NCBI GenBank assembly: GCA_905221605.1
Contig: CAJNDS010002080.1
Location: forward strand, 1,041,001-1,105,000
Source: Symbiodinium natans
Taxonomy: Eukaryota; Sar; Dinophyceae; Suessiales; Symbiodiniaceae
Length of the DNA stretch: 64,000 nt
Direction of reading: 5' to 3'
Of this stretch, positions 54,905-64,000 are shown in pieces (within the stretch, counting starts at the first letter, position 1; every line of letters starts with the position of its first letter). The position numbers and the translations under genes were made by a program. The notes beneath the pieces are model-generated. The model was given only the letters and a program-made list of their open reading frames with translations. It was not told the origin of the DNA and ran no database searches.

Positions 54905-57390
54905 GTGGACTGTCATGACCGGCATCGGCCAGTTGCCGTGTCCCTCATTTAGCCCGGGGAGAGACGAGTAGAGAGGCTTAGCATGGCTTATGATCTTTAA
55001 ACATTTTAAACGCGAGGGCAGCCTGGAAGGACATCGTTCTTGCATCTACAGCACAGACCAGCGAGCACGGACTCGAGACGTCGTCTCAAGCCACTCACCT
55101 CTGCCGATCTGGCGGTCAACTGGATGAAATTTCAATTGATGTGTTCACTGGGTTAAATCGGTTAAATTAGTCAGATGATGTCACTGCACACCTGACTTGC
55201 AAACGGAATGAGAGATCGTCAGCTCAGAGCTTCTGCTGCGTCCTGGAATGAGACTTGTCATTGGTGCATACGTGGAGCCTCTCTCATGATTCGTGTGCAC
55301 CAGCATGATACAATTCCGTGCGCAATACCTGCCAAGGAGATGCTTGCCGGACATCTGCGTCCGTGGCTTGCCGAAGCAGGCCTGGAATCGAAACCCATTG
55401 ATTGAGAGCGCCTTCAAGGCAAAGAACAGCACGGAGAACAGAGTTACCAACTTCGCCGAGTGACGAACAGGCAGCTACAGACAGCGTCCCTCGGAGATCA
55501 CCATTCTTTATTCAAAAGAATGAAAGACCATGCTTCTTGACATGAGAACTAGAGGACGACGGCAAATCCAGCATTGCTTGGCGAGGCTCCTCTCCTCGTC
55601 AAGCGAGCGGAGAAACCGCTCTTGTGGTGGAGTCTGTAGGCAGGCCGGCCGCACCAGCCGAGCCCAGCCAAAGAAAGCACCGGCTGTGAGACCTGCACAG
55701 ACTCGCGCCGTGAGACTCACAAAGCGCACATGGATGTTGTTCAAAACGCCTCGCTCTTGCGCATCGCCCTTGCGCCTCGCCTTGCGCCCTCGCCCTTGCG
55801 CCTCGCCCTTGCGCCTCGCCCTTGCGCCTCGCCCTTGCGCCTCGCCCTGCGCCCTCGCCCTTGCACCGTGCTGGTGTTTGGCCATGCCGGCAAACACGCC
55901 AACTACAAAACTTGGTACTGACAAGCTCCTTTGGGCCCACAAATCACAACTGTTTAGGGTTTTAGGGCTTAGGGCGCAACACTTGCAATAAGCACACAAT
56001 GCATCGATAATCGCCCTTTCACTGGCCCTTGTGCTCGCCCTTGCGCCCCCTTGCGCCATGCGGGTTTTAGGCGACATGGTTCATCGCTGGCAAAAATGTA
56101 TGGCCGCCCTACTCTACTGTCAAAAGGCGGAAGTTTCGAACAACCCCACATGTTCACGAGGCGAGCTACACAATGAATGCCAAATCCATGCAACCAGCAC
56201 CTGGACATAAAGCAACTGCCAGAGCAGCCAACAGAGACATGGATCGTCCGAGCCCGGACTTGCAGTGAACCACAACCTTTGGCCGAGACATGCAAACATG
56301 CTGAAAGCCAACGAGTCAAAAGGAGTAAGGACAAGTTGGTCGAAGGTATATGTTGCACAAGTTGCATGCACCACCACGGCAAACTGTGTCCTAGAGTTCA
56401 TGCCTGCACTGCAGGCCTTGTCTGTGTTGCATGCTGGAAAGAAGAATTCGCGACACTTCTCCAAAGCAGGCGCAAAGCCAAATTATGAGAAGCGCTACAG
56501 TTGTGCATGGCACACCAGCAGGCCACTTCAAGCAAGACGCCGAGTAGTGTCCCGAGTGGTGCTTCTTGACCTGCTTCTCCTCCTGTAGACAAGCACGTCT
56601 CTTTTCTGGGAGTGCACATGAACTTAACTTGCTATGTGATTAAAGCCCGGTGTCCTCCTTTGTGCTTATGTCTTTCAGTAGAGTTTCCACAGCCGCGATA
56701 AGGTCCGATACCAAGCGGGATGGTGGCGCAGTGCCTCGTGCGTTGTGAGGTGTTGTGAGGTTTGCTCACACTGTAGGCATCGACTTGCATGCACTACAGT
56801 GGTCAGGCCATCAAGCCCTTCTCATGGCAGCGTATAGGCACCAAGGTACCATCCGCGAAGGGAACGTCAAGCTGTTTGACACCCCACCTGCACCCCAAAT
56901 CACAGATGTCAAGACGTTGTAGCAAGCGTCCAATAGGATTGAGACAAGAGGACGAGATGACCTTCAGTTAAAACTTTCCATTCGACGTACTGCACAATCC
57001 CGTGGTCAGCATAGCATCAGCTATTTGCTGCTGCGTGCAACAATGCCACCGACGGGGTGTCTATGGCTCTCTGAGTTGCTGCAGTAACTTCATTCGCATC
57101 CACACCATGCATGGAGATCACTCAAGTTATCAGTAGGAGCATGCTCGGAGCCTTTGAAAGAAGTCCTGGTAGGATCCCCCAGCTGGCAATCCTTGGTACA
57201 AAATCAAGCGCTTCACAGTGACAAGACAAAGTCGAGGTAGACCCCACGATGCCTCTCTCGTTGCCGTGGTTGCCGCGCACCAGCAACGAGCAACCTGCCC
57301 AAAAGGCAAGATCAGCTCCATTTCCCCCAGCATCAATTCGGGCAAGTGGCTACGACTACGAGTCGCTAGAAAGAAGATCAAACAAAATCT
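54905..57390. other. No firm gene apart from repeats
   Basis: No motif-bearing frame. Contains the 13-bp minisatellite at 55.76-55.87 kb and short telomere-like units near 55,955-55,975. Confidence 0.4.
55758..55872. repeat. 13-bp minisatellite GCGCCTCGCCCTT
   Basis: About eight imperfect tandem units of GCGCCTCGCCCTT, with diverged copies again at about 56,020-56,060. Arg/Ala/Pro frames on both strands are repeat artefacts. Confidence 0.9.
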
Positions 57391-57394
57391 CACC

Positions 57395-57545
57395 CGCCTA
57401 GCTCGTCTTTCAAGAAGTTGGCAAAGGCCGGCAGGTCTGCCGGGCGCTGCACCGACTGTGTGCCGTCTGTCTTGTGAACCTGCAAAATATGATTGAAATG
57501 CTGCTTGGGCTTTCCTGGGTAAAGTACAAGACAGGTGCTGCAAGG
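57395..57545 (-). CDS. Exon-like segment
   Basis: One minus frame reads ILQVHKTDGTQSVQRPADLP then AFANFLKDELGG before a stop, with protein-like composition. The overlapping 137-residue minus frame is Arg/Cys-rich and less convincing. No family recognised. Confidence 0.35.
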
Positions 57546-57968
57546 CAATTGGCTTCAGCTTTACAACTTACAAAGCACACGTCTGTCTGCTTTATCGGAG
57601 CATAACCAAAACATGCCATCTTTGACTCACATGTCAAGACACATCGGCCTACCCTCTAAAAGAAGAGTGTAGGTTCAGTCCACTGCGCTTCCGTGGCAGT
57701 ACTGTTGCACTCTCGCACTCTCGCACTCTCGCTCTCTCGCCCCCAGCGCACACATACGCCCTGAAAACGTACGACATGACAATGAGTTCACCTCAAAGAA
57801 TACGTTGCATGATACGAGCACTCTGATGTTCTTAACAAAATGAACCCAGATTCACAAGCAGCAGCAACTGATGCTAACATGAGCCACTGCATGCCTTGCG
57901 GCAATCTCAAGTCACGCCCCGGCCCCGAGCGACTCTTCACGGAAGAGCTTCCATGAATCTGCAACCCG

Positions 57969-58075
57969 TCCCTAAACCCTAAACCCTAAACCCTAAACCC
58001 TAAACCCTAAACCCTAAAGCCTAACCCCTGAACCCCTAAACCCTAAACCCTAAACCCTAACCTAAACCCTAAACC
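57969..58075. repeat. Interstitial CCCTAAA array, about fourteen units
   Basis: Near-perfect CCCTAAA units with a few substitutions, in the opposite orientation to the arrays around the retrotransposon. It abuts the 3' end of the minus-strand frame at 58,062-58,464. Confidence 0.95.
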
Positions 58076-58464
58076 GGCACAGTGGGAAATCCAGCCTTGG
58101 TCGGGAGAACAGCCGGCTTCTCCGCAAAGAAGCCAGCTCTCGGTTGGCCAAGCTTTCGCTCCAGGTGCTTTGCGCGCTGCCGCCACACTTGCTTAGGTGT
58201 TGCAGACGGCATCCCATCATCATCCATGGTATGGATGTGCGACAGGGACTTGTAAAGGCAAACAATACTATGCATACTTCTCGCTGACATTGGCGACAAC
58301 GTGGCACCTGGATCGGACACAGACTTCGGAATGCTGAAGAAGCTGTCCGGATTCGTACTGATCGTAGAAGGCGAGTCGGTCGTCAAAACATGTGCTGTTG
58401 GGCACTTTCGTATCGGATCTGGTCGCTTGGACGAGTCCTCCAGTGCAACAAGACAGGAGCCCAA
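58062..58464 (-). CDS. Unidentified exon ending at a telomere-like array
   Basis: Open minus frame of about 131 codons with Ser/Thr/Pro-rich sequence (AHVLTTDSPSTISTNPDSFF), then a basic segment (TPKQVWRQRAKHLERKLGQP) and a stop at the edge of the CCCTAAA array. The upstream codon is not ATG, so the 5' edge is probably a splice acceptor. Function unknown. Confidence 0.45.
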
Positions 58465-60533
58465 CCTAAAGGATCACATGGCCACACACAGCGGACGAGG
58501 CCAACAGCTCATAAGAGCCAGGGCTTAGCAGGGCTTAGCATGCAAAGGGCAGACCTCAACTGTGGTCACGGGATCGGCCGCTATCCAGAAGCGGATGGAA
58601 GCCATGTGCTCGAAGTTGGGACTGTCCAAGGCCACAGAAAAGACCTCAGAAGAGAGAACTGAGAACTGACTGATCGAGGTTCCTACGACGTTCCCCACAT
58701 CTTCTGGGCTGCGCATCTTCGGCTGCCACTTTGCTGACGAGACACTGGCACAGCATCAAACGCTGCTGCTGTGGCTCGTCTCTCCTCCGAGGCGTCACCA
58801 GGGATGTCATTATGTGCCAAGTTGAAACAAGCACTCAGATGCTTGAGGGGGTTTGTTCGCTTTGCTCCTTCTCCTGGCTTCTGTCAAGCCATCCCTTCGT
58901 GACCGCTGTCTCCAGGCCACGCAGGCCTCCGCAAAAACAGGGGCACGCAAACAAGGTAACCCTAAAAAATGCCAGGATCACACGGAATGCTTAAAGAAGA
59001 CGTGCCAAGTTACAATCTTCCAGGCTCAGAGAGTCTGCTGTGAAGTGAGGCTTTGCCTCAAATCAGGGTGTGAACTGCTTACTCTGCAAGCGTACCCGAC
59101 GCCGTACGCTTACGCGCGTGGAAACTCTGCTGTCAGCAAAGCGTGCGGCTGTAAAGGGCGTCGGAAACCGCAGCTCCACTGGTGAGATTCGTCCGCCCTC
59201 TTGGTTCAGCAGGCAGGCCACCTGCGCAGACACCACATCAGTGGCTAGCGGCTAGTGGCTAGCGGCCAGTGGCTGGAGACCCCTCTTGGCCATTCTCAGT
59301 CTACTGGATGACGTCACAGCCTCCTCTGCCGACCACTTTTGCTCAAGGATCAAGAACGCCCCAAGAAGCAGAAGGGAGTTGGGCACCTCGAAAAGATCTC
59401 AAGCAAAGTAAAAGAAGCTGATTGAGTCCAGCTTCATACTGTCTTGTCTGCGCATTCGGAAGATGATTCTCATATATCTCATAACACCTTGCGTCAGGAC
59501 ACTGCGCCAGGTCTTCGGGAACAAGTCAAGCAAACGAAATCTTTCGGATCGACCTGCAAAACTAGCATCACCCCTGGCGGGAAAGCTGAGAAGGCAAGAC
59601 TGGAAAATACCAGCACAACGGCCCAACCTCTTGCATGGTCGTCCGCAAATATGTACAAAAATCCAAAATCGTATCCTGAGCTGAACCCCTGTCGTGAAGA
59701 CTCAGCCGGGGCCCACTGCGCCAGGCATGTCCTGAAAAGACGTCGCTACTTCGGCCCGAGGCTCGATTCCCAGAGGACCATACAGATGCACAGCTCCGAG
59801 CAAGGAGTCAGCGAAGAAAGGCAGCGAGAGTCTCAGGTGAGCCTTTTCCACTCCATCGCCACGCTCGCTAAAGCGATGAAAAATCCGCTACTCTTGCAGC
59901 AAGCGGGGTGGCATAGGGCTGTTGCCAAGAAACAGCGGCATCCAGCTCTTCGAGGCAGAGCACGGTGCCACAGCTTCGGCCCTAGCGCACCACTCACATC
60001 AAGCAACACAAGAAGGGAACCTAGTTCCCTCGGTTCTCACCTGGGCTTCAATCACCTTCTGCGCGGAAGATGAGCTCCCACTTCCGCCTCAAGAAAACAT
60101 TTTGAAGGATCTTTTCGCTTGAGGGCCGAGGGAACTTTACGGCTGAGGCTGTTTGGCACACCGAGGATGCTTTGCGCAGGTGCTTTGCAGAGGGTTGTTC
60201 GGAAACTAAGCAGGCTACCACTGCTGCCGACTGCCACATTCGGGGCCCCGGCCGGCAAGCCAAAAGAGACGCTCTGAGGGTATGTTGCGCCAGACATTGG
60301 AAGAATTGGAAGATGCCATTTCACTGGGCACTGGACAGCTCGATCCACACTGCGGAACAACTAGGTGCCTGTCGCCTGCTGAAGAGCTGCAACTACGGAG
60401 GTTTACGCTGCAGCAGCGTGTCATGTGACGCACTGCATGGAGTAGCACTTGCATCCGGGGTCTTCACGCATTTTCCTTTTCCTCTGCAGGCTGCTGAGGA
60501 CATTGCCCTGTCACAAGAGCTGCCTGAAAGTCC

Positions 60534-60806
60534 TCAATGCCATCGATCAGTCCTGTGAGGATGCGTAGTTGTCAAGCATTCTTCTCCGAAGACAAAGCTT
60601 TCGGAAGCTCTCCTTGAAGGGACGTACATTCTGACCTCTGCCCCGTCAAAGCCTCCAGATAGCTGGCAGCCTGCGCTGACAAACATGATGTCAACGATAT
60701 CGATTGAAAAGACACATCCGATGGCGATGCAAGCTTCCTGCATGGCATCTTCTTCTTCTCGCATGTTCTTCAGATCCCTGGCCACCAGCTCTCCTTGGGC
60801 AGCCAA
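60534..60806 (-). CDS. Unidentified exon
   Basis: Minus frame with convincing composition: GELVARDLKNMREEEDAMQE, then ACIAIGCVFSIDIVDIMFV, then SGGFDGAEVRMYVPSRRASE. It suggests a soluble alpha/beta protein, but I do not recognise it. The plus-strand frame over the same bases is Ser/Met/His-rich and is the shadow. Another minus piece at about 61,240-61,350 (EGLGLLRGARGVKHPGRWGI) may be part of the same or the preceding gene. Confidence 0.45.
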   Translation of the reverse strand: MAAQGELVARDLKNMREEEDAMQEACIAIGCVFSIDIVDIMFVSAGCQLSGGFDGAEVRMYVPSRRASESFVFGEECLTTTHPHRTDRWH

Positions 60807-61439
60807 ACCGGATCCCCCCCTTATTCCGCATCAAGAACTGGTGACATGCTGCTGCATGCGCATGAATCTGTCGAGAGACTCAAGAGGTCACCCACATCTC
60901 CAAGGATGCGCGAGTGATACCGGCAAGAAGGCAACTGCGGAAATCGTTGCAGACAGAAAGCACGCACCAGGGGCAGCAGCGAGGGCTCTGCGCCTGGTGA
61001 AGCTCCTGGCACGCATTCCTAAAATCCTCAGAAGACTCTCACAAATGAAGTGACGTGCATCGCTCCTGCTTCTGCATGGACATCTTCACCACCAGTCATT
61101 GAACCGCTGTGTTTCACGTACCTTCAGCGATGTGTGTTGCAGGCTGAAGCATGGACTGTTCTGCAGCTGTGTCGCCGAATTGCTGCAGCCAGCACACAGG
61201 AAAGGCAACTCTTCCGCAGACATCGGCAATATACCAAGCCTGGGGGAAGCCTACCATGCATGCCTCTCCAACTCCACGGCGATGCCCCACCTTCCTGGAT
61301 GCTTCACGCCTCTAGCGCCACGAAGAAGTCCGAGACCCTCATTCAAGCTTCCGTTATCGAAGCGTCGCCCTGCCTTCACATGTTTCCACAAAATAGCTCG
61401 CCCTCCCTGGTGTCCGTGGTATCAGAGATGCTCTGAAAG

Positions 61440-64000
61440 GTAACGCGGAAAGCGCCGGAGAGTAACAGGAGAAGCATGACAAAGAAAAGCCGGACCGACA
61501 ACGGAAAGCACATCCTGGAACCACGTGGGCTGTGACAGGGCATGGGGAGGGGGCGAGGGAGCCCGGGAGAGGAGGGCATTACCTGCACATACGTGCAATG
61601 ACAACACTTCTGTACAACAGATAGTGATGTATCGATCAGCTGTCATCTGTCATGTGGACCATTGGGACGACTTATTGGAAGCCGCCCCCCCCCTTGCGGA
61701 GCGGGTTTGGCGAGGGGTCCTGCTGCACGAGCCGAGATCCGACCGCCGGGTTCCAGGCCGTGGGCTCCTTCCTCCCACAGAGACCACGCCCAGAAGCACG
61801 AAAACGCAATGGGAATTTGTGGGACCCCCCTGCCCCTGGGGCCTGGGACCCCCTCGTGAGTCACGACTGTGCCTCTTCTGCATGGGGCGCTCTTGAGACC
61901 CCCCCTGGAACCCCTCCTAAGACCGTTTCGCCTGCTACACGCATTGGGCCAGCGCGCGCAAGCATTTACCATTACAACCAGATTGGAGGGGCAGAATAAG
62001 CAGATGATACTTTCATGACCCCGAAGAAGCACACAAAGAAGATAGTGAAAGCTAAGGTGAACTCAGTATTGAAAGAAGAGCAGTTTTTGAAACGTATCCG
62101 AAAAGGAAGAAGAGACCAAAGTTCGAAACGTTGTCGAGGGCTGCAATCAGTGGAGGCCTCAAACCATCGTCGGCGAAAGCAAAGCGTGTTCTCCAGAGGC
62201 AAAAACTGCATGTCTCGACCTCAAAACACGTCTCGAAGTACAATGGTCACATGTAGTACCCAAATCTATTGTGCTGGTAATACTTCTGCCTGGGGGCATC
62301 CTCTCAGCGTGCCTTCCTCCAGCCAATAGAAGAAACGCCTCTCGATCGTGGCCTTGGGCATAGGTGCTCGGGACTGCAACACACGATGCACGCAGCTGTG
62401 GCAGCTGTGCACGCAGCTACAGCCAAAGCATCCTCAGGCATCCTCAACTTACGTTCAAGAAAGCAGCTCAAAAAGCAGAGTCACACAGTTGCAGCGCGGG
62501 TTGCGGCTCAAAAACTCTGCTTGCAGCCGCACACGGTCCAGTGTGTAAATGTCGTCGTCATCCCAAGTGCAGATGAAGTCTGCGCTGGTCGATGAAGCTG
62601 CCAGGTTCCTCTTCTCGCCAATGCTGAGACGCTGGGATAAGAAGCCTTGCAGGCCGCTTTAAGATGCTTTAAGGCTTAGGCCTGAAAGGAGAGGAAAGGA
62701 GCGGAAAGGAAACGGCGTTGATGAAGCTGCAGCTGCAGGCGCGGTACTGGATGTCATGTCGCGAACTTTCTGCAAAACGCCTGATGTCTGTCTCACTGCT
62801 CGTACTGCTGTCATCGAGGATTAACACCTGCACAGCTTGCTGCGGCTCATTCGCGGGCAAAGCTGTTCTATGCAGCTGTTTACTCCAACGATACCCATTA
62901 GCTCAACAGTCACGAGGCTGTCTCACATAAACTTCTCTCCGCAACATGGCCTCGAGCTCTCCGGGATAGTCTTGAGCTTCGATCTGGCAAAGTGCTTCTA
63001 GCAGAAGGGCAGGGCGGTTGTAAGTTATCACCTGCACACTGACCTTGAGCGCGGCATGAATCGTGAATCAGCCACAGGTGGAGTCTTCTTGTACCAAAGT
63101 CATTCCAGAACAAGTCGTGCTACAAAGGCAAGCATCAGTGGGCAAAGACTGAAGATCGCGTCCTTGCGCAGAAGGCGCGGAAGCAGTGGCAAAACATCGC
63201 GACCGGAACCAAGAAAGCCCCACACCTAAGTTGGTGGAAGTCCGGCGGCTGATTCACTATCACCAAGAATCTTCCTCGTAAAAAGAATCTCACTCCAATG
63301 GGACTACCACGGCGCATCACCCCTGTAATTATACCCCTGCCAGGACACCGAGTATCGGCACGAGACAGAGTCCTTGCCTCAACCGCCGGTATTTGCCCAC
63401 GTCGGCGCGTTCAACCCGAGGACCCGCAAAGGGCATCCAAGCAGGGGAACCACCGTGTCTAAATGACGGCCAACTGTGGCCACTACATGCCAATACTTGA
63501 GCCTCTGTCAGAACCATTGCGAGTCCACAAATCTGCGGCAGACCATGAGCCATGCAGATTGTACTTGGATGCGCTTAGTTTGCCGTACATGCATATGGAA
63601 GATCTTCCGAGGTGATCCTCACAGTGAAGACTTGGGACGCTGCATGTTGCAGCTCATGTTTGTGCCGGCCTTCTCAATCAAGGAGCTGCCGTCGAGCATT
63701 GAAGCTCAAAGGCCTTGCAACATGCCTCAGCTGCACAACTTATGCAAACAAAAGGAAGACACATCAAGTGTCTGTCGCTTCTCAGAGCTCCACGGGCCAG
63801 GTCGTGTGTGCAAAACTACTCCACGACCTGCGAAGGAGTGCTGGGACGGTTGGTGTAAAGACCTCTTCCTCCAGCCTACACTACTAGAACCTACAAATCC
63901 TGCGTGTTTCTTACACAATGGACGTACATCAACCCATCTGCACGCATTGCTCCCGTGAAAACATGCCATGCAGCCTGAGCAAGCATCGAGCTGAAAGTAC
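61440..64000. other. No supportable gene
   Basis: Only unsupported frames. A hydrophobic minus stretch at about 61,450-61,500 (RLFFVMLLLLLSGAF) could be a signal or membrane segment of a gene extending leftward. The 160-residue plus frame at 63,476-63,958 is Cys/His-rich without motif spacing. Confidence 0.35.

Noticed and set aside
59444-60073. 209-codon plus-strand frame
   Set aside because: Open but without motif, and strand opposite to the local trend; kept as unsupported.
1-64000. CRISPR arrays, bacterial operons or organellar DNA
   Set aside because: No spaced repeats of CRISPR type, no Shine-Dalgarno-led gene strings, and intron-rich genes with telomere-type repeats indicate a nuclear eukaryotic sequence.

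Overview
Organism and general character. The window looks like nuclear DNA of a dinoflagellate, probably Symbiodiniaceae-like. Genes are broken into short exons whose introns mostly begin GC or GA instead of GT, usually in the arrangement AG|GC...AG|G. Nearly every recognisable exon lies on the minus strand (a unidirectional gene array), neighbouring genes can be less than 60 bp apart, and TTTAGGG / CCCTAAA telomere-type repeats are scattered inside the sequence. No rRNA, tRNA, CRISPR array or bacterial operon structure was found. Coding was inferred by translating exons, matching family motifs and checking splice phase by eye. Exon edges marked approximate could move by a few bases.

Layout. 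0-5.6 kb: no supportable gene, only (GGT)n, (CA)n and degenerate CCCTAA tracts. 5.6-6.8 kb: exon-like minus-strand segments of an unidentified gene. 7.0-8.7 kb: telomere-like and short tandem repeats. 8.7-9.95 kb: a divergent dihydroorotate dehydrogenase (class 2-like), minus strand, apparently lacking its C-terminal half. 10-18 kb: unidentified exon-like segments, a 9-bp tandem array and an EF-hand coding piece with a one-base frame break. 18.6-33.2 kb: the main genic block, all minus strand. In transcriptional order it holds the 3' end of an unknown gene; a complete starch/glycogen branching enzyme (CBM48 + GH13_8) in about eight exons; a second, catalytically degenerate branching-enzyme-like module; a complete GT-B (GT4-like) glycosyltransferase in about fourteen exons; and exons matching a branching-enzyme C-terminal half. 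These are either neighbouring alpha-glucan genes or modules of one very large fused gene. Splice-phase compatibility across two of the joins favours at least partial fusion.

33-41 kb: mostly unassigned, with a few minus-strand exon-like ORFs and degenerate telomere-like DNA. 41,657-51,224: an almost pristine LTR retrotransposon on the minus strand (299-bp LTRs with 2 mismatches, 5-bp target duplication TCGGG, a primer-binding site matching the anticodon arm of initiator tRNA-Met as in copia, and a polypurine tract), inserted into an interstitial TTTAGGG array. It shows no recognisable reverse transcriptase, integrase or protease. Its interior instead encodes a chain of RNA-binding and protein-interaction domains (WW, S1, Trp-rich, five CCCH zinc fingers, Lys-rich tail), broken into several ORFs. 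One CCCH finger is split by a nested 933-bp element with 17-bp terminal inverted repeats and an 8-bp target duplication.

51-64 kb: more telomere-like DNA, (GA)n tracts, a 13-bp minisatellite and several minus-strand exon-like segments without recognised function. How the genes may work together: the 19-32 kb block would supply chain branching and glucosyl transfer for storage alpha-glucan (dinoflagellate starch is cytosolic). The DHODH-like gene belongs to the pyrimidine pathway and is unrelated.
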